Source: Catenuloplanes atrovinosus
Lineage (GTDB): Bacteria; Actinomycetota; Actinomycetes; Mycobacteriales; Micromonosporaceae
Assembly: GCF_031458235.1 (NCBI RefSeq)
Contig: NZ_JAVDYB010000001.1
Coordinates: forward strand, 3,431,001-3,495,000
Reading direction: 5' to 3'
Length of the DNA: 64,000 bases
Below the pieces are notes generated by a model that had not been told where the DNA came from, ran no database searches, and was given only the letters and a program-made list of their open reading frames with translations. Of this stretch, positions 50,022-63,773 are shown piece by piece. A program made the translations under genes and the position numbers. The stretch's first letter is position 1; each line of letters begins with the position of its first letter.

Positions 50022-51224
50022 TCAGGACGGGCGGACGGCCATGTACGACAGGTTCAGGTTGGAGACCCCGACGCTGCTGTGGGGGATGGGGACGGCGACG
50101 GTGCGCAGGGCGTGCCCGCCGTTGCGGTCGAAGACCGTGTAGGTGAGGGTGCCGTCGTCGTCGCGGGTGGTGCTCAGGGTGTGCAGCGCGGTGCCGGAGA
50201 AGGCGGTGAGCGTCTGCGTGTCGCGGCCGGCGCCGGTGGGGCGGCCGGTGTCGAAGAGCGTCGTGGTGCTGCCCGTCGCGGGGTCGGTGGAGAAGACCCG
50301 GCCATCGGCGTGGTACCACTCGAGCCGGCCGTTCCGCCAGTCCTGCACGGCGTACCCCATGTCGTCCAGGGTCAGTGTGGTGCCGTCGCGGAAGGTGAGC
50401 GGGTGCTGGCGGTGGTCGCCGGTGCGGGTGTCCCACGAGACGATCCGCGGGTGCTCGGTGCCGTCGGGGTCGGTGTCCCAGGACAGGAACGTGATGATGC
50501 CGTCGTGGCACGGAACCTGGCCGGGCGGGGTGCCGCTGCCGAGGTGCGCCCGCCATCCGACGACCTGCTCGCCGCCGTCCGCGGGCGAGAGCCGGGCGAG
50601 GAGCTGGGCGTTCGGGCCCAGCGACGACTGCCGCGCGTGGGTGCCGGGGATGTTGGTCAGCCCGAAGACCCGGTCGTCGCAGAGCGCCCCGGTGAAGTAG
50701 TCGCCCTGCACGTCGTACCCGCGGGCGCCCGCTTCCGTGGTGATGACGACCCGGTTGAGGTAGCCGCCGCCGTCGGTGTCGCCGACGTTGTAGACGCCGG
50801 CGGTGCCGCCGCCGGGCAGGGCGAACATCAGGTTCTGCGCGGTGACCTTGCCGCTGGCGGTTCTGGTCATCCCGGTCTCGGTGAGGCGGAAATCGGTGTG
50901 CTCGTCGGCGAAGGCGAGACCGTCCCGGGACCAGACCGGGCGCATCATGTCCATCCGCGCGGTCCGCACCGTCCGGAAGGAGCCGTCCGGGGCGACGAGC
51001 ACCACGAATCCGGGCTCGTGTTTCTCGCCGGCCACCGTGTACATCTCGGAGTTCTGCGGACCGACGAAGAAGGCCATGACGGCGTCGCCCAGCCGCGCCT
51101 CGCCGTCGTCGACCGCGGCCCGGTCGAACAACCGCCGGCCCTCCGAGTGGAAGACGGATCCGCACGCCGCCGTGACCATCAGCGTCAGCGCGGCGATCGC
51201 CACGAACACCGTCCGCCTCACCAT
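50022..51224 (-). CDS. Putative lipoprotein with propeller-like repeats
   Basis: A 400-residue protein with a lipoprotein signal (MVRRTVFVAIAALTLMVTAAC, lipobox TAAC). The mature part shows repeated beta-strand segments with WD/DG turns (ITFLSWDTDPDGTEHPRIVSWDTRTGD), suggesting a beta-propeller. The start at 51224 follows AAGGAGC. No catalytic motif; role unknown. Confidence 0.75.
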   Translation of the reverse strand: MVRRTVFVAIAALTLMVTAACGSVFHSEGRRLFDRAAVDDGEARLGDAVMAFFVGPQNSEMYTVAGEKHEPGFVVLVAPDGSFRTVRTARMDMMRPVWSRDGLAFADEHTDFRLTETGMTRTASGKVTAQNLMFALPGGGTAGVYNVGDTDGGGYLNRVVITTEAGARGYDVQGDYFTGALCDDRVFGLTNIPGTHARQSSLGPNAQLLARLSPADGGEQVVGWRAHLGSGTPPGQVPCHDGIITFLSWDTDPDGTEHPRIVSWDTRTGDHRQHPLTFRDGTTLTLDDMGYAVQDWRNGRLEWYHADGRVFSTDPATGSTTTLFDTGRPTGAGRDTQTLTAFSGTALHTLSTTRDDDGTLTYTVFDRNGGHALRTVAVPIPHSSVGVSNLNLSYMAVRPS

Positions 51225-51407
51225 GCCGCTCCTTCGCGAGCAGCCAGGACTCAGGGGGTACGGACGGGGCTGCGCGTTTCGACATGATGTGGTGCGACCG
51301 GATGCCCCGGCAAGGAGGCGCGTGACCGACGGCTTCGCGCCGGACGGCCCGGCCCGCACGACGAGCGCGTGAGCGGCCGTACGACTTTCGGTCAGCGACA
51401 GCGGGCG

Positions 51408-54236
<2,829 letters not shown>

Positions 54237-54494
54237 CGCGTACCCCCTGTTCATCGCCGGTCGTGTCATACCCGGCCGACCGACTTTCGCACATCCCTCG
54301 ACGAGTGTCGCGACGAGGTCGCGCCCACGGTTTCGCCGCAAACCCCTAGAAAAGGGGCGATAGTACCGATGACCGGTGCGATGCCGTCTCGCCTTCGGTG
54401 CGTAGACGCCTCATTCACGGGAGTTCGTCGCCGATGGTGATGAACGAGTCATGCCGATAGCGGCCACGGCTCGCGATACCTGCTCACGGAGCGT

Positions 54495-57400
54495 ATGGGG
54501 CAACAGATGAGGTTCGGGCCGTCGCTGATGCGTACGCTCGCCTTCACCGTCGTCTACGTCGGCGCGACCTATCTCGGCCGGCTGACGGTGATGGACGAGA
54601 CGAACCTGAGCCTGGTCTGGCCGGCCGCCGGGGTGTCGGCCGTGTGGTTCCTCGTGCAGTACGCGTCCCGCTGGCGGTTCCTGGACGTCGCCGCCCTGTC
54701 CGCGGCCACCATCGTGGTGAACATCGCGACCGGCGCGCCCCCGGTGCTGGCGCTGTGGTTCGTCGCCGCCAACCTCGTGCAGGCGGGGGTCTTCGCGTGG
54801 CTGTTCCGGCGCTGGCTGCCCGGGCTGTGGGGAGCCGGGGGCGAGCGCCCGCTGGCCCGGCTGGCCGAGTTGTGGCGCCTGATCGCCGCCGCGTTCCTGA
54901 GCACCGCGTGCGGCACGATGATCGGTCCCACCGGGGTGTGGGTGGTCAACGGCGTCTACTCGTGGCCGGCGAGCGCGGTCTGGCTGACCCGCAACACGGT
55001 GAGCATCCTGCTCATCGGCGCGGTCGGCGTCCGCGTCGGCCGGCTCCTGCACGCCTGGCGGACCGACCCGGAATATCGCGGCGCCCTTCGGCGGTGGCGG
55101 GCCCTCGGGCCGCACCGGCGGCTGGAGTACGTGCTGCTCGTGGTGGCCTCTGCCGTCGCCTACACCGCCGTGTTCGGCATCGACCACCGGCTCCCGCTGG
55201 CCTTCACCGTGATCGTGGTGACGGTGTGGGCGGCCTCGCGCCTGCACACGACCTTCGTGGTGGTGCACGACCTGGTGTTCGGCACCGTGGCGGTGTTGTT
55301 CACGCTGGGCGGCACCGGCGTGTTCGCCCACATCCCCTCGTACCCGGCCCGCGCGCTGGTGGCGCAGGCGTTCGTCGGCGTGATCACGGTGGTCGGGCTG
55401 GCCCTGGCGCTGGGACGCGACGAGCGGGTCGCGCTGGTGCGACAGGTGAGCGCCGGCGAGCGGGCCGCCGCCCGGCAGGCCGGGATGCTGACCGCCATCG
55501 TCGAGTCGATGACCGAGGGGCTCACCGTCGTCGACGAGGAGGGCCGGGTGCTGCTCCGGAACCCGGCGGTGGGCCGCCTCGTCGGCGGCGTCGTCGGCGA
55601 CACCGGCCGGATGGCCGAACCCGGTCACTACGGCCTGTTCCACCCCGACGGCCGGCCGCTGGCGCCGGAGGAGATGCCGCACCGGCGCGCGCTGGCCGGC
55701 ACGGACGTGCGGAACACGGACATCCTGGTCCGCAACCCCGGCGTACCGGCGGGCCGGCTGCTCAGCGTCAGCTCCACCGCGCTGTCCGACGATGCCGAGG
55801 GCAGACGGTACGCCGTCACGGTCTTCCACGACGTCACCGCGGAACGACGCCACCGCGACGAACTGGCCTCGTTCGCCGGCACGGTCGCGCACGACCTGCA
55901 GAACCCGCTGGCGACCGTGGAGGGGTGGAGCGAGGCGCTGACCGGGTTGATCGAGGAGGCCGCGGACCATCCCGCCATGGCGGAGGCGGCGGACGCGAAC
56001 CGGCGCATCCAGCGAGCCACCGCCCGCATGCGCAACATGATCAACGACCTGCTGGCGTACACCACCGCCCGCGACGCCGCCCTCCAGCCGACCATGGTCG
56101 ACCTCGCCGAGCTGGTCGCCGACATCGCGGCCGCGCGCGTCGACCAGGCGCGCAGCAACGACCTTCCGGTGCCGGTCGTCCACGCCGGCGAGGTGCATCC
56201 GGTGTACGCCGATCCCGTCCTGGTCCGTCAGCTGCTGGAGAACCTGCTCGGCAACGCGATCAAGTACACCGCGCCGGGCGTGACGCCGCAGATCACCGTC
56301 ACCACGGAACGCGACGAGCGGCAGGTGACGGTCACCATCGACGACAACGGCATCGGCATCCCGCCGGGGCAGCACGACACCGTCTTCGAGAACTTCCACC
56401 GCGCCCATCAGCGGTCCGGGTACGCCGGTACGGGGCTCGGCCTGGGCATCTGCAAGCGCATCGTCGAACGCCACGGCGGCAGCATCCGCGCGGCCGCCAA
56501 CCCCGCCGGGCACGGCACCCGCCTGGTCTTCACCCTCCCCGCGGACGCGAGCGCCGTACCGGCCGAACCGGAACCGTCCCCGCCCGCGCCGCCCGTTCCC
56601 GTCCCTGGCCACGCCGCCCCCGGCGACGAGGACCCCGCACCGGCGCAGCCGGCGCCGGTGTTCGAGCACACCGCCCGCCTCGTCCTGGACTACCTGCACG
56701 AGCGGATGCCGCTGGCCTTCTGGTCGGTCACCCGCGTGGAGAACGGCCGGCAGACCTACCTCTACCTCGACGCCGACAACGGATACGGGCTGCGGCAGGG
56801 GCAGAGCCACCCGTGGGAGCAGAGCTTCTGCATCCACATGGCCGCCGGCCGGGCGCCGGCCGTCGCGCTGGACGCGCAGCGGGTGCCGGCCTACGCGAAC
56901 GCCGGCGTCAACGCGCTGATCGACATCGGCACCTACGCCGGGGCGGTCATCGCCGAACCCGACGGCACGCTGTTCGGCGCCATCTGCGGTCTCGACCCGC
57001 AGGCGCGCCCCGGCGACGCCCGGATGGCCGACGCCGAGCCGCTGCTCGCCCTGCTCGGCCGGATGCTCACCGTGGCGCTGGCGGCCGACCGCGCCCAGGA
57101 CCGGTCCGCCATCGCGCTGCTGCACGAGCAGTCCTGCGCCGAGACCGACACCCTCACCGGCCTGCCGAACCGGCGCGCGTGGGAACGGTTCGTCGCGCAT
57201 GCCCGGAGCCGTTACGAACGTCTGGGCGACCCCACGGTCATCGCCGTGCTCGACCTCGACGGACTCAAGGTCATCAACGACAGCCAGGGGCACGCGGCCG
57301 GGGACGCGTACCTGATCGCCGCCGCCACCGCGATCCGGCGCGCGCTCCGCGACACCGACGTCGTGGCGCGGCTCGGCGGCGACGAGTTCGGATTCCTGCT

Positions 57401-57599
57401 GTACGACTGCACCGAGACGGACGCCGACCGGGCGATCGCGCGCATCGAGGCACAGCTGTCCGCCGACGGTGTGGAGGCGTCCGTCGGCTGGGCCGCCGTC
57501 GACCCGGCCACCGGGTTCGCCGCCGCGCTGGACCGCGCCGACGCCGCCATGTACGCCGCCAAGGTCGCGCGCCGGCGGGTGCGGGCGGGCGCCGGCTGA
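54495..57599 (+). CDS. MASE1-PAS-histidine kinase-GAF-GGDEF fusion protein
   Basis: A 1034-residue protein. Residues ~10-300 are a MASE1-type membrane sensor (NLSLVWPAAGVSAVWF, about eight TM segments), then PAS (~330-450), HisKA (VAHDLQNPLATVEGW, His near 466), HATPase_c (GTGLGLGICKRIVERHGG), a Pro-rich linker, GAF (~720-865) and GGDEF (TDTLTGLPNRRAWERF; LGGDEFGFLLYD near 961). Both catalytic modules look intact, so one chain may autophosphorylate and also make cyclic di-GMP. ATG 54495 follows CGGAGCG. It is divergent from the hybrid kinase. Confidence 0.9.
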   Translation: MGQQMRFGPSLMRTLAFTVVYVGATYLGRLTVMDETNLSLVWPAAGVSAVWFLVQYASRWRFLDVAALSAATIVVNIATGAPPVLALWFVAANLVQAGVFAWLFRRWLPGLWGAGGERPLARLAELWRLIAAAFLSTACGTMIGPTGVWVVNGVYSWPASAVWLTRNTVSILLIGAVGVRVGRLLHAWRTDPEYRGALRRWRALGPHRRLEYVLLVVASAVAYTAVFGIDHRLPLAFTVIVVTVWAASRLHTTFVVVHDLVFGTVAVLFTLGGTGVFAHIPSYPARALVAQAFVGVITVVGLALALGRDERVALVRQVSAGERAAARQAGMLTAIVESMTEGLTVVDEEGRVLLRNPAVGRLVGGVVGDTGRMAEPGHYGLFHPDGRPLAPEEMPHRRALAGTDVRNTDILVRNPGVPAGRLLSVSSTALSDDAEGRRYAVTVFHDVTAERRHRDELASFAGTVAHDLQNPLATVEGWSEALTGLIEEAADHPAMAEAADANRRIQRATARMRNMINDLLAYTTARDAALQPTMVDLAELVADIAAARVDQARSNDLPVPVVHAGEVHPVYADPVLVRQLLENLLGNAIKYTAPGVTPQITVTTERDERQVTVTIDDNGIGIPPGQHDTVFENFHRAHQRSGYAGTGLGLGICKRIVERHGGSIRAAANPAGHGTRLVFTLPADASAVPAEPEPSPPAPPVPVPGHAAPGDEDPAPAQPAPVFEHTARLVLDYLHERMPLAFWSVTRVENGRQTYLYLDADNGYGLRQGQSHPWEQSFCIHMAAGRAPAVALDAQRVPAYANAGVNALIDIGTYAGAVIAEPDGTLFGAICGLDPQARPGDARMADAEPLLALLGRMLTVALAADRAQDRSAIALLHEQSCAETDTLTGLPNRRAWERFVAHARSRYERLGDPTVIAVLDLDGLKVINDSQGHAAGDAYLIAAATAIRRALRDTDVVARLGGDEFGFLLYDCTETDADRAIARIEAQLSADGVEASVGWAAVDPATGFAAALDRADAAMYAAKVARRRVRAGAG

Positions 57600-57612
57600 C
57601 CCGCGGGCGTCC

Positions 57613-59201
<1,589 letters not shown>

Positions 59202-59205
<4 letters not shown>

Positions 59206-60467
59206 GCGAACTGCTCCGCCTCGGTGGAGCCGTGCAGCGCGGTGGTCTCCGCCGCCGGGTTGAGCACGGTGCTGATCAGGTCGAAGTAGCCGGTGCCGAC
59301 CTCCCGCTGGTGCTTGACCGCGGTGTAGCCGCGCTCCTCCGCGGCGAACTCCCGCTCCTGGAGCCCGACGTAGGCGGACATGCCGTCGCGGGCGTACCCG
59401 TGCGCGAGGTCGAACATGGAGTAGTTCAGCGCGTGGAATCCGGCGAGCGTGATGAACTGGAACCGGTAGCCCATGTGCCCGAGTTCCTTCTGGAACGTGG
59501 CGATCGTGGTGTCGTCCAGGTGCCGGCGCCAGTTGAACGACGGCGAGCAGTTGTAGGCCAGCAGCTGGTCCGGGTACCGGTCCTTGATCGCGGTGGCGAA
59601 CCGGCGCGCGACCTCCAGGTCCGGCGTGCTCGTCTCCATCCACAACAGGTCCGCGTGCGGCGCGTAGGCCAGCCCCCGGGCGATGCACGCGTCGATGCCG
59701 CTGCGGAAACGGTAGAACCCCTCGGCGGTACGGTCGCCGGTGACGAACGGCCGGTCGCGCTCGTCGACGTCCGTGGTCAGCAGCGCCGCGGCCTGAGCGT
59801 CGGTGCGCGCGATGATCAGCGACGGCACGCCGGCGACGTCGGCGGCGAGCCTGGCGGCCTCCAGCGTGCGCACGTGCTGCCCGGTCGGCACGAGCACCTT
59901 GCCGCCCAGGTGACCGCACTTCTTCTCGGACGCGAGCTGGTCCTCCCAGTGCACGCCGGCCGCACCCGCCACGATCATCGCGGTCATCAGCTCGTACGCG
60001 TTGAGCACGCCGCCGAACCCGGCCTCCGCGTCCGCGACGATCGGCGCGAGCCAGTCGGTGCTCTCCCCCTCCGCCGTGGTGATCTGCCCGGCGCGCAGCA
60101 GCGCGTTGTTGATCCGGCGCACCACCGCGGGCACCGAGTTCGCCGGGTAGAGGCTCTGGTCGGGATAGGTGTGCCCGGAGAGGTTGGCGTCCGCGGCGAC
60201 CTGCCAGCCGGACAGGTAGATCGCCTTGAGGCCGGCCCGGACCATCTGCACGGCCTGGTTCCCGGTCAGCGCGCCGAGCGCGGGAACGAAGTCCTCCTCG
60301 TGCAGCAGCTGCCACAGCCGCCGCGCGCCGAGCCGGGCGAGCGTGTGCTCCTCCTGCACCACGCCGCGCAGCCGCACCACGTCCTCGGCCGAGTAGCTGC
60401 GCTCGATGCCGCTCCACCTCGGGTCGGTGGCCCATTCCTCGCGCAGTCTCGCCACTGCCTCCGTCAT
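59202..60467 (-). CDS. aceA: Isocitrate lyase
   Basis: A 421-residue enzyme splitting isocitrate into succinate and glyoxylate. KKCGHLGGK (catalytic Cys near residue 183) is the family signature; [25 protein letters not shown] and [17 protein letters not shown] agree. The start at 60467 follows AAGGAGTTCCGAG. It is first in the aceA-aceB operon, facing a RamB-like regulator, and probably induced on acetate or fatty acids. Confidence 0.97.
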
Positions 60468-60539
60468 CTCGGAACTCCTTTGTTCGGGACCGGAGAAACC
60501 ACGGTCACACGCGGACGGAATGGGGGTCGAGGCACGGAA

Positions 60540-60615
60540 GAAGCCAATTACTGCGAAGTTTCCGCGGTGGTTTGCCAACTTGTTAAGCGGCATATTTGCA
60601 GTACTGCCAACGCGC
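60540..60615. promoter_or_regulatory. aceA/ramB intergenic region with candidate RamB sites
   Basis: TTTGCAGTACTGCCAA (60595-60610) is a near-perfect palindrome, and the minus strand of 60571-60581 reads AAGTTGGCAAA. Both loosely resemble the A-rich/TTTGC motif bound by corynebacterial RamB. The match is by eye only. Confidence 0.45.
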
Positions 60616-60637
60616 TGACCGGGAGGAGCTGAGGACC

Positions 60638-62014
60638 ATCACCAAGATCTTCGCCGGGGCGCGGCTGCGCCGGCTGCGGGAGGAACGCGCGCTGAACCAG
60701 ACCGAGCTGGCCCGGCACCTCGGCATCTCACCGAGCTATCTCAACCAGATCGAGCACGACGTACGGCCACTCACCGCGCCGGTGCTCATCCGCGCCACCG
60801 AGCTGTTCGGCGTCGATCCGGGCGTGTTCTCCCCGCACGCCACGCCGCAACTCGTCACCGCGCTGCGCGAGGCGCTCGACGGCGTCGGCGGCGTGGCCGG
60901 CCTGACCGAGCTCGCCACCCGGCTGCCGGACGTCGCCGAGGCCGTGATCGACCTGCACCGGCGGTACCGGCAGGTGGCCGACCAGCTCACCGAGCTGGTC
61001 GGCGACCGGGAGCGGGTCGGCCGCAGCCCGCACGACCAGGTCACCGACTTCTTCCACCGGCGGCAGAACTACGTACCCGCGCTGGACGAGGCGGCCGAGG
61101 AACTGGCCACCGCGATGGGACTGCGCCGCGGCCGGGTCCGGGCCGCGCTGTGCGACCGGCTCGCGCGGCGCCACGGGATCGAGGTCGCGCACGACGAGGA
61201 GCTCGGCGGTGACCTGCACCGGTACCGCGCGCGGACCCGGACGCTGCACCTGGCCACGTCGCTGCGCGCCGGGCAGGAGGCGATGCGGATGGCCGCGCAG
61301 CTCGCGCTGCTGGAGTTCGCCGACGTGATCGACGAGATCGTCGAGGAGGAGCGGTTCGACGACGTACAGACGCAGATTCTGACGCGGGTCGGGCTGGCCA
61401 ACTACTTCGCGGCCGCGCTCATCCTGCCGTACGAGCGGTTCCTTACCGCGGCGGAGCAGCGCCGGTACGACATCGAGCTGCTCACCGAGCACTTCGCGAT
61501 GGGCTGGGAGAGCATCTGCCACCGGCTCAGCACGCTGCAGCGCCCGCGCGCCCGGGGCGTGCCGTTCTCGTTCGTGCGCGTCGACCGGGCCGGCAACCTC
61601 TCCAAGCGGCAGTCCGCCACCGGCTTCCCGTTCTCCCGTACCGGCGGCACCTGTCCGCTGTGGAACGTCTACGAGGCGTTCGGCGCGCCGGGCCGGGTGG
61701 TCACCCAGGTGGCGGCCATGCCGGACGGGCAGCGCTACCTGTGGATCGCCCGGACGATCACCCGGCACCACGGCGGCTACGGCCAGCCCGGCAAGGCCTA
61801 CGCGATCGGGCTGGGCTGCGAGATCCGGCACGCGGGGCGGCTGGTCTACTCCGCCGGCATGGACCTGCACGACGCGGCCGCGGCCACGCCGATCGGGCCC
61901 GGCTGCAAGACCTGCGAGCGGTCGAACTGCCCGCAGCGCGCGGCGCCGCCGATCAACGGGCGCCTCGACCTGGACGAGAATCGCAGCACGTTCATCCCGT
62001 ACCCGCTGCGCTGA
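60638..62014 (+). CDS. ramB: RamB-like regulator of acetate metabolism (XRE plus ScfR-type domain)
   Basis: A protein of about 458 residues. The N-terminal XRE helix-turn-helix ([32 protein letters not shown]) is followed by an IrrE/DUF2083-type domain and ends with a Cys cluster, [13 protein letters not shown]. This is the RamB/short-chain fatty acyl regulator family, which controls aceA and aceB in corynebacteria and mycobacteria. The start is unclear: GGAGGAG (60622-60628) is ideally placed for ATC 60638, which begins [13 protein letters not shown] 60596 is the nearest conventional start. Confidence 0.9.
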   Translation: MTKIFAGARLRRLREERALNQTELARHLGISPSYLNQIEHDVRPLTAPVLIRATELFGVDPGVFSPHATPQLVTALREALDGVGGVAGLTELATRLPDVAEAVIDLHRRYRQVADQLTELVGDRERVGRSPHDQVTDFFHRRQNYVPALDEAAEELATAMGLRRGRVRAALCDRLARRHGIEVAHDEELGGDLHRYRARTRTLHLATSLRAGQEAMRMAAQLALLEFADVIDEIVEEERFDDVQTQILTRVGLANYFAAALILPYERFLTAAEQRRYDIELLTEHFAMGWESICHRLSTLQRPRARGVPFSFVRVDRAGNLSKRQSATGFPFSRTGGTCPLWNVYEAFGAPGRVVTQVAAMPDGQRYLWIARTITRHHGGYGQPGKAYAIGLGCEIRHAGRLVYSAGMDLHDAAAATPIGPGCKTCERSNCPQRAAPPINGRLDLDENRSTFIPYPLR

Positions 62015-62124
62015 TCGGCCTTGCCACATCGATCGAGCCGAATCTATGCTCTCAGGAATGCGCTTTCCAGCAGGACAGCGGTGTGGCGCCGGTGCACTTC
62101 TCGACCATGAAGGTGAGAACACGG

Positions 62125-63324
62125 ATGAAACGGTCAACAGCCCTCCGATGGGTGACCGGAAGTGCCATCGCGGCGGTCGGCGCCGCGGTCATGCTGTCGC
62201 TGCCCCAGGCCTGGGCCGCGGACGGCAACCTGAGCCTCGGCGGCGGCGCCGACGGCTCCAGCAAGGCCGGCGGCACCAGCTACGGCAACGTCAAGGACGG
62301 CAGCACTAGCACGTACTGGTCGCCGAGCGGCGCGACCGGCTACGTGTCGGTCAAGTGGAGCAGCGCCACCTCGGTCAACCGGGTCGTCATCCAGCAGGCG
62401 TCCGGCGGCGGGTCGATCACCGGGTGGCGGCTGCTCAACGCGGACAGCGGCGCCGTGCTCGCCAGCGGCAGCGGCAGCCCGGGCACCATCTCCTTCGCCG
62501 CCACCTCGCTGAAGAAGGTCACGCTGGACATCACCGGCGCGTCGAGCGCGCCACGGATCGCCGAGTTCGAGACGTACTCCGGCGGCGGCTCCACACCGAC
62601 GACCGCCCCGACCACCGGCGGCCCGGTGCCGACGCCCACGGGCGGCGCCGGCACCCCGACCGGCGCGTGGCCGTCCTCGGCCGGCTCGGTGTCGATCTCC
62701 GGCACGGTCAGCGTGTCCGGCACGTTCGACGGCGGGATGAAGACCTACTGCTGCATCGGCGACGGCGGGCAGAGCGAGTCCCAGGACCCGATGTTCTCCA
62801 TCGCGAACGGCGGCACGCTGCAGAACGTCATCCTCGGCTCCCCCGCCGGTGACGGCGTGCACTGCGAGGGCACCTGCACACTGCGCAACGTCTGGTGGAA
62901 CGACATCGGCGAGGACGCCGCCACGTTCAAGGGCACCGGCGGCGGCACCTCGTACGTGATCGGCGGCGGCGCCCGGTCCGGCAGCGACAAGACGTTCCAG
63001 CACAACGGCAACGGCACCGTGAGCATCAGCGGCTTCTACCTCAAGGGCTCCGGCAAGCTGTACCGGGCCTGCGGCAACTGCTCGACCTCGCATCAGCGGC
63101 ACGTGAGAATCGACAACGTGCTGCTGGACGACATCGACATGGTCGCCGGCATCAACAGCAACTGGGGCGACACCGCCACCATCACCCGGGTCACGCTGGT
63201 CGGCTCGGCCACGGTGTGCGGCAAGTACCAGGGCGTCAGCAAGGGCAACGAGCCCTCCTACCTCGGCGAGGGCTGGAACGACGCCAACTGCAAGGTCAAC
63301 CGCAGCGACATCACCTATCGATAG
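62125..63324 (+). CDS. Secreted pectate lyase (PL3) with N-terminal carbohydrate-binding domain
   Basis: A 399-residue precursor with a signal peptide (MKRSTALRWVTGSAIAAVGA, cleaved near AWAAD). Residues ~35-155 are a jelly-roll binding module (GNVKDGSTSTYWSPSG, VNRVVIQQ, RIAEFETYSG), followed by a Thr/Pro linker and a PL3 parallel beta-helix (GDGVHCEGTCTLRNVWWNDIGEDAATFKG, HNGNGTVSISGFYL). It degrades polygalacturonate. ATG 62125 follows AAGGTGAG. A strong hairpin follows the gene. Confidence 0.92.
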   Translation: MKRSTALRWVTGSAIAAVGAAVMLSLPQAWAADGNLSLGGGADGSSKAGGTSYGNVKDGSTSTYWSPSGATGYVSVKWSSATSVNRVVIQQASGGGSITGWRLLNADSGAVLASGSGSPGTISFAATSLKKVTLDITGASSAPRIAEFETYSGGGSTPTTAPTTGGPVPTPTGGAGTPTGAWPSSAGSVSISGTVSVSGTFDGGMKTYCCIGDGGQSESQDPMFSIANGGTLQNVILGSPAGDGVHCEGTCTLRNVWWNDIGEDAATFKGTGGGTSYVIGGGARSGSDKTFQHNGNGTVSISGFYLKGSGKLYRACGNCSTSHQRHVRIDNVLLDDIDMVAGINSNWGDTATITRVTLVGSATVCGKYQGVSKGNEPSYLGEGWNDANCKVNRSDITYR

Positions 63325-63336
63325 GCACGGCACACC

Positions 63337-63370
63337 CGGGCCGGCCACCCACGACGGGGTGGCCGGCCCG
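63337..63370. terminator. Hairpin terminator after the pectate lyase gene
   Basis: Arms CGGGCCGGCCACCC (63337-63350) and its exact complement (63357-63370) around a 6-nt loop, 13 bases after the stop codon. Confidence 0.85.
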
Positions 63371-63410
63371 CGCCTCTGGGGGATTGCCCCGCCCACGTAC
63401 GATGACGTCC

Positions 63411-63773
63411 GTGAATGGGCCGTTCGAGGTGTCGATCCGGGTCGACGACCAGCCGTCTCTCTACCGCTGGCTGACGCTCGATCCCGACGTGCGGCGCCAC
63501 GCCACGGTCACGCTGCCGTCCGCGCCGCCGCGCCCCGGCGGGATGGGCGGCGCCCTCGACGTCATCAACGTGGTTCTCGGCAACGGCATCGCGCTGAGCA
63601 GCCTGCTCGTCGCGGTGTCCGCGTGGCGGGAGTCCCGGCCCCGGCCGCCGGTGACCCGGATCGAGCGCGGCGACGTCAGCATCACCATCGAGGACGCCTC
63701 GCCGGAGACCGTGCGCCGGATCGTCGACGCGCTCGGCGACCCGCCGGCGGAGCCGGGCGATGGCGCTCTCTGA
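63411..63773 (+). CDS. EACC1-like effector-associated small membrane protein
   Basis: A 120-residue protein: an N-terminal beta-rich part (FEVSIRVDDQPSLYRWLTLDPDVRRHA), one hydrophobic helix (~46-70, DVINVVLGNGIALSSLLVAVSAW) and a C-terminal DVSITIEDASPETVRRIVDAL. This is the layout of the effector-associated constant component EACC1 described by Kaur, Aravind and colleagues. GTG 63411 sits 7 bases after TACGAT and is preferred to ATG 63402. It overlaps the caspase-like gene by 14 bp. Confidence 0.82.
   Translation: MNGPFEVSIRVDDQPSLYRWLTLDPDVRRHATVTLPSAPPRPGGMGGALDVINVVLGNGIALSSLLVAVSAWRESRPRPPVTRIERGDVSITIEDASPETVRRIVDALGDPPAEPGDGAL

Noticed and set aside
54334-54350. Small hairpin CCCCT/AGGGG as a terminator
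   Set aside because: Only five base pairs and located between divergent genes, where no terminator is needed.
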